Notes under the pieces: model-generated
The model's input: only the letters and a program-made list of their open reading frames with translations
What the model was told of the DNA's origin: nothing
Databases searched by the model: none
Source of the DNA: JABMRP01 sp964444795
Lineage (GTDB): Bacteria; Planctomycetota; Planctomycetia; Pirellulales; Thermoguttaceae
Reading direction: 5' to 3'
DNA: 12,134 bases
Assembly: GCA_964444795.1 (NCBI GenBank)
Contig: CAYUIQ010000257.1
Coordinates: 1-12,134 of the forward strand
In this document: piece by piece, positions 1 to 6,412 of the stretch
Layout of the letters: each line of letters opens with the position of its first letter
Position numbering within the stretch: the stretch's first letter is position 1
Made by a program: the position numbers and the translations under genes

Positions 1-50
<50 letters not shown>

Positions 51-175
51 ATGTTACTTTCTTAACGGGCTGCTAGGGGGGGGCTTGTGGTTACGCAGGG
101 GGGGGGCTGAGAGACAGGACAGGCAGTCCGGAGTGTCGTTCGGCCCGCGGGCTGCTGGAAACCGGCGGAATTCGG
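51..175. other. G-run intergenic stretch downstream of sulfatase
   Basis: This non-coding stretch holds two homopolymer G runs, eight G at 76-83 and nine G at 98-106, in similar contexts (GCTAG-run-CTTG and CGCAG-run-CTGA). A 10-base palindrome, GCCCGCGGGC, lies at 143-152, about 24 bases past the sulfatase stop. I see no gene here. The G runs could form quadruplex-type structure or be slippage-prone, but that is inference. Confidence 0.4.
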
Positions 176-1918
176 CTATTTCTTCTTCGGCGACTTTCTC
201 CCACCGCCCGGCCAGGGGACGACGTTGGCTCGCTCGGCGTAGGTTTGCCAGAGGGCGGAAAGTTCCTTCACCCGATCGGGGTGTTTGCCGGCCAGGTCGT
301 GGAGTTCGCTACGGTCGACTTCGACGTTGTACAACTCCCATTGCACTTCGTCCTGCCCGGCTCGGCCTTTGGCCACGAGTTTCCAATCGCCGACGCGCAC
401 CGCGCGATTTCCTTCGTGTTCCCAATAGATTGCCTCGCGCGGGATTTCCTTGCCGGCGAACGCGGGCACCAGGCTCTTGCCTTCGCGGGGTTTGATCGCG
501 TGGCCCTGGTACTGCGTTGGATACTCGGCACCGGAGAGGTCGACGCAGGTGGCCATCAGATCGACCAGATGTGCCGGCTGGCGCCGCAGTTCGTTCTTCG
601 CCTTGATGCCGTCCGGCCAGTGAGCGATCAGCGGCGTGGAGATGCCGCCTTCGTGGACCCAGTGTTTGTACTCGCGAAACGGCGTGTTGGAAACGTTTGC
701 CCAGTTCTTGCCGTAACCGATGTACGTATCGGCCGGCCCGGGCATCACACGCCCGGCGCGCACGGGCCAACCGTCGCGGGTCTGCCGCGGGCGGGAGCCC
801 ATGTAGTGCTGGGCCTCCGGCGGCAGTGGGTCGAAGGAGGGCTTCTCCCCGCGCGGGTTGAGCTTGTCGCCGCGACCGCCCCCCTCGGCGCAACCGCCGT
901 TGTCCTGCAGAAAGAGAATCAGCGTATTGTCAAGTTGGCCCTTCTCCTTGAGCGTCGCCGTGATCCGGCCGATTCCCTGGTCCATGTTGTCGATCATCGC
1001 CGCGTAGACTTCCATGCAGGCGGCTTCCCACCGTTTGTCTTGGACATCGTCCCAAGACCCCGCCGCGGGCGAAAGTTCGGCATCGCGCCGGATCAGGCCG
1101 AGTCGCTTCATTTTCTCGAAACGCGCCTTGCGGATTGTCTCATACCCGGCGTCGTATTTTCCCTCGTACTTGGCCATATCGCGCGGCCGGGCGTGCATCG
1201 GCCAGTGGGCACACGTGTAGGCGACGTACATGAAAAACGGCTTGTCCGCCTTATGGTCGCGAATGTAGCGACAGGCGTTGTCGGCAATCGCGTCGGTGTA
1301 GTAGTAAGGTTCGTCGGGCCGATACTCGGGGTCGCTCGGCGGGGTGATCATCGTGTTGTCGCGGACCAGCGTCGAGGGATCCCAGAAGCTGCACGCCCCG
1401 TGGATCGTGCCGTAAAAGCGGTCGAACCCGCGCTGCCGAGGCCAGTTGTGTTTCGGCCCGTCGACTTGCGTGCCCTTGGTCACGTGCCATTTGCCAACGG
1501 CGTAGGTCGAGTAGCCGGCCGACTTCACGACCTCGGCGATGGTCATGCAGTTGCGGTTCAACTCGCCCCGATATCCGTCTTGCCCGCGGTCCGCCATCAT
1601 GTGGCCCACGCCCGCCTGATGCGGATAGAGCCCCGTGAGCAGGCACGCCCGGGTGGGACAACATCGGGCCGTGTTGTAGAATTGCGTAAACCGCAGCCCG
1701 CCGGCGGCCAGCGAGTCGAGCACCGGCGTCTTGATCTCGCTGCCGTAACAACCGATATCGCAGTAGCCCATGTCGTCGGACATCATAATGATGATATTCG
1801 GCCGGACTGGGGCGTTTGCCGCCGTGGCGGACGAGACCGGCGTGAGCAAGGTCGCCGTAGTCATGGCCAGGATACACGTGGCGACAAGGTGTCGCGGCGA
1901 TGGCAGCGTGCGATTCAT
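176..1918 (-). CDS. Secreted arylsulfatase-type sulfatase (formylglycine-dependent)
   Basis: This 580-residue protein belongs to the alkaline-phosphatase-like type I sulfatases, which hydrolyse sulfate esters. The activation motif CxPxR is intact as C86-C87-P88-T89-R90, with C86 expected to become formylglycine; it is followed by ACLLTGLYPHQAG. Metal ligands are visible at D48-D49 near the N-terminus and D339-N340 (LQDNGG), and a GKWH motif with K143 is present. The C-terminal WKLV region (about 512-515) is typical. Residues 1 to about 34 form a signal peptide with a hydrophobic core and an Ala-rich cleavage region and no lipobox, so export to the periplasm or beyond is likely. An ATG 44 codons upstream is in frame, but the chosen start has GGAG about 7 bases upstream and begins the signal peptide directly. 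It is divergent from the 2198 gene. The substrate is unknown; sulfated polysaccharide is plausible. No anaerobic maturase or FGE gene lies in the window. Confidence 0.95.
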   Translation of the reverse strand: MNRTLPSPRHLVATCILAMTTATLLTPVSSATAANAPVRPNIIIMMSDDMGYCDIGCYGSEIKTPVLDSLAAGGLRFTQFYNTARCCPTRACLLTGLYPHQAGVGHMMADRGQDGYRGELNRNCMTIAEVVKSAGYSTYAVGKWHVTKGTQVDGPKHNWPRQRGFDRFYGTIHGACSFWDPSTLVRDNTMITPPSDPEYRPDEPYYYTDAIADNACRYIRDHKADKPFFMYVAYTCAHWPMHARPRDMAKYEGKYDAGYETIRKARFEKMKRLGLIRRDAELSPAAGSWDDVQDKRWEAACMEVYAAMIDNMDQGIGRITATLKEKGQLDNTLILFLQDNGGCAEGGGRGDKLNPRGEKPSFDPLPPEAQHYMGSRPRQTRDGWPVRAGRVMPGPADTYIGYGKNWANVSNTPFREYKHWVHEGGISTPLIAHWPDGIKAKNELRRQPAHLVDLMATCVDLSGAEYPTQYQGHAIKPREGKSLVPAFAGKEIPREAIYWEHEGNRAVRVGDWKLVAKGRAGQDEVQWELYNVEVDRSELHDLAGKHPDRVKELSALWQTYAERANVVPWPGGGRKSPKKK

Positions 1919-1964
1919 GGTTGGCTCCGTTTGGCTACGTGATCGGTGAATGGCTGGGAACGTT

Positions 1965-1994
1965 ATGATAGTCGGGATGCCCGAGATGTGCCAG
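1965..1994 (-). promoter_or_regulatory. Possible sulfatase promoter
   Basis: On the minus strand CTGGCA (1994-1989, four of six to the -35 consensus) is separated by 18 bases from TATCAT (1970-1965, five of six to the -10). The start codon is about 47 bases downstream. A small hairpin, CGGG-ATG-CCCG, lies in the spacer. The same bases also carry a GG-N10-GC spacing reminiscent of sigma-54 sites, but the -12 element is poor. Weak call. Confidence 0.3.
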
Positions 1995-2080
1995 TTGCCG
2001 GGCCGGAAATCATGGTTTATGGGGACTTGCCATGATCGCCGTTTTCGCAAGAATGTCTATGGACGTTTCGCAGTCTGTAA

Positions 2081-2100
2081 CTACCGTCGCCAGACGGTGG
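2081..2100 (+). repeat. Hairpin in divergent intergenic region
   Basis: ACCGTC (2083-2088) pairs exactly with GACGGT (2093-2098) around the tetraloop GCCA; the stem extends to eight pairs through one G-U wobble. The 11-mer CTACCGTCGCC (2081-2091) is also nearly inverted at 2122-2132 (GGCGACCGTAG, one mismatch), so two mutually exclusive folds are possible. It lies between the two divergent genes. Confidence 0.4.
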
Positions 2101-2158
2101 GATGCGGCTTGACCACGGTCCGGCGACCGTAGCTACCACCAGCCTGAATACACAACAT

Positions 2159-2174
2159 CGGGTACGAGTACCCG
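2159..2174 (+). promoter_or_regulatory. Perfect inverted repeat just upstream of a ribosome binding site
   Basis: CGGGTA (2159-2164) and TACCCG (2169-2174) are exact inverted copies with a 4-base centre. The site ends 9 bases before the AAGGG ribosome binding site (2184-2188) of the 2198 gene. It could be an operator or a 5' leader hairpin that modulates ribosome access. No regulator can be named. Confidence 0.4.
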
Positions 2175-2197
2175 GGCTAAACCAAGGGATCATGCAC

Positions 2198-2596
2198 ATG
2201 GGCTATCGCGAAGACTTGATTGACAGATTACGGCACGACGCGCTCTGGGACCAGATCCCGGCCGAGCAACAAAAAAGATTCGAGAATCTTACCGACAATC
2301 AGGCCCGGCGGATGATGGTCATGGACGATCAATGGGACCGGGGCGACCAGGAGGCCATCGAGATGTTCGGCCTGATGTCGCTGCTGCAGGTGATCGGGAC
2401 GTTCAAAGGCGCTCTGGTCCAACACGGCGGGGAGGAAATCGGCAAGCTCTCCAAGGCTGGGCGGCTGCTGGCCGAATTCTTTCTCGAACTCAAGGAGCAG
2501 GGCCTGTCGGCCGACGACGTCGACGCCGGCCTGCGTAAACTGAGCCCGCTGGGGGTCGCGGCCATTGCGACGGTCTATCAACGGGCGGAGGAATAA
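2198..2596 (+). CDS. Hypothetical protein, helical, coupled to nitrilase-family gene
   Basis: I do not recognise this 132-residue protein. It has no signal peptide, membrane segment or cysteine pair. It is charged and looks mostly helical: an acidic and basic N-terminal third (GYREDLIDRLRHD), a stretch with two methionine-rich segments (MMVMDDQWDRGD, FGLMSLLQ), and a C-terminal amphipathic part ending in a hydrophobic GVAAIATVYQ patch. I chose the ATG at 2198 because AAGGG sits 9 bases upstream; for the in-frame ATG at 2192 that spacing would be too short, and the start at 2102 has no visible ribosome binding site. Its stop codon is only 5 bases before the next gene's GTG, and its last codons contain that gene's GGAGG, so the two proteins are probably made together. 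A small partner or regulator of the amidohydrolase is a reasonable guess only. Confidence 0.8.
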   Translation: MGYREDLIDRLRHDALWDQIPAEQQKRFENLTDNQARRMMVMDDQWDRGDQEAIEMFGLMSLLQVIGTFKGALVQHGGEEIGKLSKAGRLLAEFFLELKEQGLSADDVDAGLRKLSPLGVAAIATVYQRAEE

Positions 2597-2601
2597 GACA
2601 A

Positions 2602-3576
2602 GTGAAAACCCTGCGCGCCGCCGCCGTTCAGTTCCAACATGCCCCCGGCGACAAACGGGCCAACTTGAACACCATGGCCGCGATGGTCGAGCAGGCCGCC
2701 GGGCAGCGGGTCGAGTTGATCGTCTTTCCCGAGTGCAGCATCAGCGGATACTGGCACCTGCGGCAACTGTCGCGCGATGAGCTTGCGCGATTGGCCGAAC
2801 CGGTACCCGAGGGACCCTCGACCGTCGCGCTTCTGGAGTTGGCTCGCAGCCACGGTATGACCATCGGCGCCGGGCTCGTGGAACTCGACGGCGACGGCAC
2901 GCTCTACAATACGTACGTGGTGGCCATGCCCGACGGCCAGCATCGGCGGCATCGTAAGATCCACTGCTTCATCAGCGAACATCTGGCCTCCGGCTCCGAG
3001 TATACCGTGTTCGACACGCCGCACGGTTGGCGCATGGGCGTGCTGACCTGCTACGACAACAATCTGGTCGAAAACGCCCGGGCGACCGCGCTGGCCGGAG
3101 CGGAGATTCTGCTGGCACCGCATCAGACGGGCGGCTGCCGCTCGGGGAGCCCGGCGGCCATGGGACCGATCGACCCGGCGCTCTGGCACCATCGCCACGA
3201 CGACCCCGAGGCGATCGAGCGGGAGTTTTGCGGTCCCAAGGGTCGCGGTTGGCTGATGCGCTGGCTACCCAGCCGCGCTCACGACAACGGCATGTTTCTG
3301 ATCTTCAGCAACGGCGTCGGGCTCGACGACGATGAAGTGCGTACCGGCAACGCCATGATCCTGGACCCCTACGGCCGCATCCTCGCCGAAACCTGCCAGC
3401 CGGCCGACGCGGTGGTCATCGCCGATCTCGACGCCACGCTCCGCGACCGGGCAACCGGTGTCCGCTGGATCAAGGCTCGCCGCCCCGAACTGTACGGTCC
3501 GCTCGTCACACCCACCGGCAAGGAGCGGGATACACGCGCGGTGCGATTCGAGTATGACGGCGAAGGGGACGATTGA
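2602..3576 (+). CDS. Carbon-nitrogen hydrolase (nitrilase superfamily amidase)
   Basis: This 324-residue cytoplasmic enzyme is of the nitrilase/amidase superfamily, which cleaves non-peptide C-N bonds. The Glu-Lys-Cys triad is visible: E44 in VFPE, K119 in HRKIH and C150 in LTCYDN, with E126 as the likely second glutamate. The NxxxxD/PYGRILAE motif near 253-263 is family-typical. Between the catalytic cysteine and the conserved RAHDNGMF segment (225-232) there are about 75 residues, whereas many family members have about 30-40; the extra part (roughly 176-222) is Gly/Pro/His/Trp-rich and may shape the substrate pocket. The start is GTG, with GGAGG at 2587-2591 inside the end of the upstream gene and a 10-base spacing, which indicates translational coupling. 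The substrate is unknown: N-carbamoyl compounds, omega-amides and aliphatic amides are all possible. Confidence 0.92.
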   Translation: MKTLRAAAVQFQHAPGDKRANLNTMAAMVEQAAGQRVELIVFPECSISGYWHLRQLSRDELARLAEPVPEGPSTVALLELARSHGMTIGAGLVELDGDGTLYNTYVVAMPDGQHRRHRKIHCFISEHLASGSEYTVFDTPHGWRMGVLTCYDNNLVENARATALAGAEILLAPHQTGGCRSGSPAAMGPIDPALWHHRHDDPEAIEREFCGPKGRGWLMRWLPSRAHDNGMFLIFSNGVGLDDDEVRTGNAMILDPYGRILAETCQPADAVVIADLDATLRDRATGVRWIKARRPELYGPLVTPTGKERDTRAVRFEYDGEGDD

Positions 3577-3592
3577 CCGTAACAACAGCAGC

Positions 3593-3605
3593 GGACGTGT
3601 CGTCC
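3593..3605. repeat. Short hairpin after nitrilase-family gene
   Basis: GGACG (3593-3597) pairs with CGTCC (3601-3605) around a TGT loop, 17 bases after the stop codon. There is no T-tract, so it is at best a weak attenuator or a 3' end stabiliser. Confidence 0.25.
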
Positions 3606-3628
3606 ACGGGTCATCGGGCTTACTCGTC

Positions 3629-3656
3629 TTGCGACACGCGGTGACTTTGCGATAAT
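3629..3656 (+). promoter_or_regulatory. Promoter of the Gfo/Idh/MocA gene
   Basis: TTGCGA (3629-3634), a 16-base spacer and GATAAT (3651-3656) preceded by TGC give a -35, a -10 and an extended -10. Transcription would begin near 3663, about 42 bases before the GTG at 3706. The in-frame ATG at 3655 overlaps the -10 box, so it could not be on this transcript; this supports the GTG start. Confidence 0.55.
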
Positions 3657-3705
3657 GGCGGTCAGCCCCCAATTACCGCAAGAACGCCGTCGTAAGGAGA
3701 AGCCA

Positions 3706-5202
3706 GTGACCCGTCCCAGTCGTCGTCGATTTCTCGAGCACGCCGCCCTTTCCACCGCGCTGTTCACCATCTCCGGTACGAAAGCCTCGGGCCGCGTGCT
3801 GGGGGCCAACGATACGATCCAGATGTCGGTGGTCGGCTTTCGCGGCATGGGGCGAGGGCATATCAACGGGTATCGGGCGATTCCCGGCGTGCGCGTGGCC
3901 GCGCTGTGCGACGTCGATCGGGATGTGCTGGGCAGCGAGGTTGCCAACTTCGACAAGCGGGGCGAGAAGGTCGAAGGTCATGTCGACGTGCGGACACTGC
4001 TGGAGAACAAGAACATCGACGCCGTCTCGACCGCCACGCCCAACCACTGGCACTCGTTGGTTACCGTTTGGGCCTGCCAGGCGGGCAAGGACGTGTGTGT
4101 CGAGAAGCCCGTCTCGCACAATATCTTCGAGGGGCGAAAGATGGTCGACGCGGCGAGGAAATACAACCGCGTCGTGCAGGCCGATCTCGACATGCGGTCC
4201 GACGAAGGCGTCGCCGACGCCGTGCGGTACGTCCGCGGGGGAAATCTGGGCAAGATTCTGCAAGCACGCGGCTTCTGCTACAAACGGCGCACGAGCATCG
4301 GCAAGGTGGACGGTCCGCAAAAGGTCTCCCCGTCGATCGACTACAATCTGTGGACCGGCCCGGCACCGCTGGGACCGCTGATGCGGCGAAACTTGCACTA
4401 CGATTGGCATTGGGTCTGGGCGACCGGTTGCGGCGAGTTGGGCAACAACGGCCCGCACCAGTTGGATCTCTGCCGTTGGGTCCTGGGTCAACAGGGCCTT
4501 CCACCCCGGGCGATGAGCATCGGCGGGCGTTTCGGTTACGACGACGACGCGGAAACGCCCAACACACAGATCGCCGTCTTCGACTACCAGCCGGCCCCCA
4601 TCCTCTACGAAGTGCGCGGACTGCCCACCAAGACCGGCGAGGGGAACATGGACGCCTATCGGGCGGTCAGCCCCCGCGGCACCGTGTTGGAAAGTGCTTC
4701 ACTGGGGCGTGGCCCCAACACGGGCGTGGTGATCGAGTGCGAGGGCGGTTGGATGGACCTGACGGCCCCGGCGGCTTACGACAACGATGGCAAGCGTATC
4801 AAGGATTTCCGGCGCAACGGGAAGGACAATCACTACGCCCATTTCATCCGCGCGATGCGCAGCCGCAAGATCGAGGACCTGCGCTGCGACATTCTGCAGG
4901 GGCATCTTTCGACGTCCCTCTGCCACATCGGCAACATCTCGCATCGCATCGGCCAGGCATCCGGTGCGGAAGCGATCCGCGAGGTGATGCAAGCCGACAA
5001 GAGCCACGCCGAAGCCTTCGAGCGATTCGGGGCGCATCTGGCGGCCAACCAGATCGAGCTGGACAAAACGCCCGCGGTACTCGGCCCCTGGGTGGAAATC
5101 GACCGTACCACCGAGAAGTTCACCGGCCCCTTTGCCGCCGCCGCCAACCGTCTGCACGGCCGGAACTACCGAAAGCCGTTCGTCGTGCCGGAAGAGGTGT
5201 GA
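3706..5202 (+). CDS. Tat-exported Gfo/Idh/MocA-family oxidoreductase
   Basis: This 498-residue protein belongs to the glucose-fructose oxidoreductase/inositol dehydrogenase/MocA family, NAD(P)-dependent enzymes acting on sugars, inositols and related polyols. The N-terminus has a perfect twin-arginine motif (S5-R6-R7-R8-F9-L10) and a hydrophobic stretch to about residue 35, so it should be exported folded with its cofactor. A Rossmann motif (VGFRGMG, 43-49), the EKP signature (133-135), and the H251-xx-D254 pair in GNNGPHQLD, expected in catalysis, are intact. Downstream segments, including GHLSTSLCHIGNISHRIG, resemble planctomycete paralogues. I chose the GTG at 3706 because AAGGAG lies 6 bases upstream and the Tat motif then sits at the very N-terminus; starting at the ATG at 3655 would add 17 unlikely residues and lies inside a promoter. 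The substrate is unknown. The gene may share expression with the upstream nitrilase-family gene but has its own promoter. Confidence 0.95.
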   Translation: MTRPSRRRFLEHAALSTALFTISGTKASGRVLGANDTIQMSVVGFRGMGRGHINGYRAIPGVRVAALCDVDRDVLGSEVANFDKRGEKVEGHVDVRTLLENKNIDAVSTATPNHWHSLVTVWACQAGKDVCVEKPVSHNIFEGRKMVDAARKYNRVVQADLDMRSDEGVADAVRYVRGGNLGKILQARGFCYKRRTSIGKVDGPQKVSPSIDYNLWTGPAPLGPLMRRNLHYDWHWVWATGCGELGNNGPHQLDLCRWVLGQQGLPPRAMSIGGRFGYDDDAETPNTQIAVFDYQPAPILYEVRGLPTKTGEGNMDAYRAVSPRGTVLESASLGRGPNTGVVIECEGGWMDLTAPAAYDNDGKRIKDFRRNGKDNHYAHFIRAMRSRKIEDLRCDILQGHLSTSLCHIGNISHRIGQASGAEAIREVMQADKSHAEAFERFGAHLAANQIELDKTPAVLGPWVEIDRTTEKFTGPFAAAANRLHGRNYRKPFVVPEEV

Positions 5203-5209
5203 TTGGCTA

Positions 5210-6220
5210 CTAAACGCCCCGCACCATCTCGGCGGTAATCAAGCCGTGGGGCGTCTGGCTCGTTTCAAAGGCGGCGATGTTCTCCAGGGTTTCCTCGGCG
5301 ATAGCGCGCATGGCCGCTTCGGTGAAAAAGGCCTGATGGCTGGTGACGATGACGTTGGGAAAGGTGAGCATCCGAGAGAACACGTCGTCCTGGATCACCC
5401 GATCGGAGAGATCCTCGAAGAAGAGATCGGCTTCCTCTTCGTAGACGTCCATACCCAGCGACCCGATGCGGCCCGATTTGAGCGACCGGATCACGGCTTG
5501 CGTGTCGATCAGTTTTCCCCGGCTGGTGTTGATCAGCACGACCCCCTGTCGCATTCGGGCCAGGGCATCATCGTCGATGAGGTGGAACGTTTCCGGTACC
5601 AGCGGACAGTGCAGCGTGATGACGTCGGAGCGTGCGAAGAGTTCTTCCCGCGACACGTAGCTTGCGCCGATCGCTTCGACTTCCGCGTTCTTCATCACGT
5701 CGTACGCCAGCAGTTGGCAGCCGAACCCCTTGAGGATCTTGGCCACGGCCAGACCGATCTTGCCGGTGCCGACGATGCCGACGGTCTGCCGGCCGAGTTC
5801 GAACCCGAGCAACCCGTCGAGCGTGAAGTTCCCCTCGCGCACCCGGTTGTAGGCCTTGTGCAACTTGCGGCTAAGCGACAGGATCAGAGCGACCGTATGC
5901 TCGGCCACACCCTCGGGCGAGTAGGCCGGCACGCGGACCACGGTCAGACCGAGCTGTCCGGCCGCATTGAGATCGACGTTGTTGAACCCCGAACACCGCA
6001 TGGCCAGCAGCTTCGTCTCTTGCTGTGAGAGCGTGAGCAACACCTGGGCGTCGAGCTGATCGTTGACAAACGCACAGACCGCCGGAAACCCGTCGGCCAG
6101 CGGGGTCGTCTGCTGTGTCAACCGCGGCTCGAAGAAGACCAATTCGTGGTCGAATCGCGCGTTGGCCTCTTCGAGGAAGCGGCGATCGTAGGGTTTGGTG
6201 CTGAAGACGGCAGTTTTCAT
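5210..6220 (-). CDS. ldhA: D-lactate dehydrogenase (NAD-dependent)
   Basis: This 336-residue enzyme interconverts pyruvate and D-lactate with NAD(H), a fermentative or redox-balancing step in the cytoplasm. It is a D-2-hydroxyacid dehydrogenase, and from memory it closely follows E. coli LdhA along its length: MKxAVxSTKxYD at the start, CxGFNNVDL (76-84), the Rossmann motif GTGKIG (151-156), NTSRG with R234, MDVYEEEADLFFED with the catalytic Glu near 262-263, and TSHQAFFT with H295. The DLFFED and IQDDVF segments separate LdhA-type enzymes from the 3-phosphoglycerate and glyoxylate reductases. The reading frame is open to 6349, but the ATG at 6220 matches the family N-terminus and lies about 30 bases after a good promoter. 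No clear Shine-Dalgarno is seen. Its stop is 7 bases from the convergent oxidoreductase's stop. Confidence 0.93.
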   Translation of the reverse strand: MKTAVFSTKPYDRRFLEEANARFDHELVFFEPRLTQQTTPLADGFPAVCAFVNDQLDAQVLLTLSQQETKLLAMRCSGFNNVDLNAAGQLGLTVVRVPAYSPEGVAEHTVALILSLSRKLHKAYNRVREGNFTLDGLLGFELGRQTVGIVGTGKIGLAVAKILKGFGCQLLAYDVMKNAEVEAIGASYVSREELFARSDVITLHCPLVPETFHLIDDDALARMRQGVVLINTSRGKLIDTQAVIRSLKSGRIGSLGMDVYEEEADLFFEDLSDRVIQDDVFSRMLTFPNVIVTSHQAFFTEAAMRAIAEETLENIAAFETSQTPHGLITAEMVRGV

Positions 6221-6255
6221 GGCGGCGCTCGCGGGGGGGATGCGTTGCTTGCGCA

Positions 6256-6283
6256 ATTCTACGGGCGGCGATGGGAAGGTCAA
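6256..6283 (-). promoter_or_regulatory. Promoter of ldhA
   Basis: On the minus strand TTGACC (6283-6278, five of six) is followed after 16 bases by TAGAAT (6261-6256, five of six). The expected start point is near 6249, giving a leader of about 30 bases. The palindrome TTGCGCAA (6249-6256) overlaps the -10 edge and the +1 region and could be a regulator site. The promoter makes ldhA transcription at least partly independent of the upstream kinase gene. Confidence 0.65.
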
Positions 6284-6370
6284 CTTCTGGGGCTCTTGTC
6301 CACACGGCGTCTGCCTCAGCACGGGCGAGGCCTTACCGCGCCGACGCACAGCCTCCGAAGCAGTGCGTTC

Positions 6371-6385
6371 CCATGCAGCGCATGG
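6371..6385. repeat. Hairpin downstream of histidine kinase
   Basis: CCATGC (6371-6376) and GCATGG (6380-6385) form a perfect 6-pair stem with a 3-base loop, 28 bases past the kinase stop codon. On the minus strand it is not followed by a T-tract, so termination here would be inefficient and read-through into ldhA is possible. Confidence 0.35.
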
Positions 6386-6412
6386 AAACGCGCGCGGTTG
6401 GGTGCTATTTCG

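Noticed and set aside
245..1942. 565-residue plus-strand ORF opposite the sulfatase
   Set aside because: It is a shadow of the sulfatase frame in GC-rich DNA: no motifs, His/Arg/Val-rich composition, and the opposite strand carries intact catalytic motifs.
1972..1994. Sigma-54-like GG-N10-GC site upstream of the sulfatase
   Set aside because: The -24 half (TGGCAC) fits but the -12 half lacks the TTGC core, and a sigma-70-like reading covers the same bases.
6323..6335. 13-base match GGGCGAGGCCTTA shared with 11991-12003
   Set aside because: A single 13-base match is expected about once by chance in a GC-rich window of this size, and the flanks do not match.
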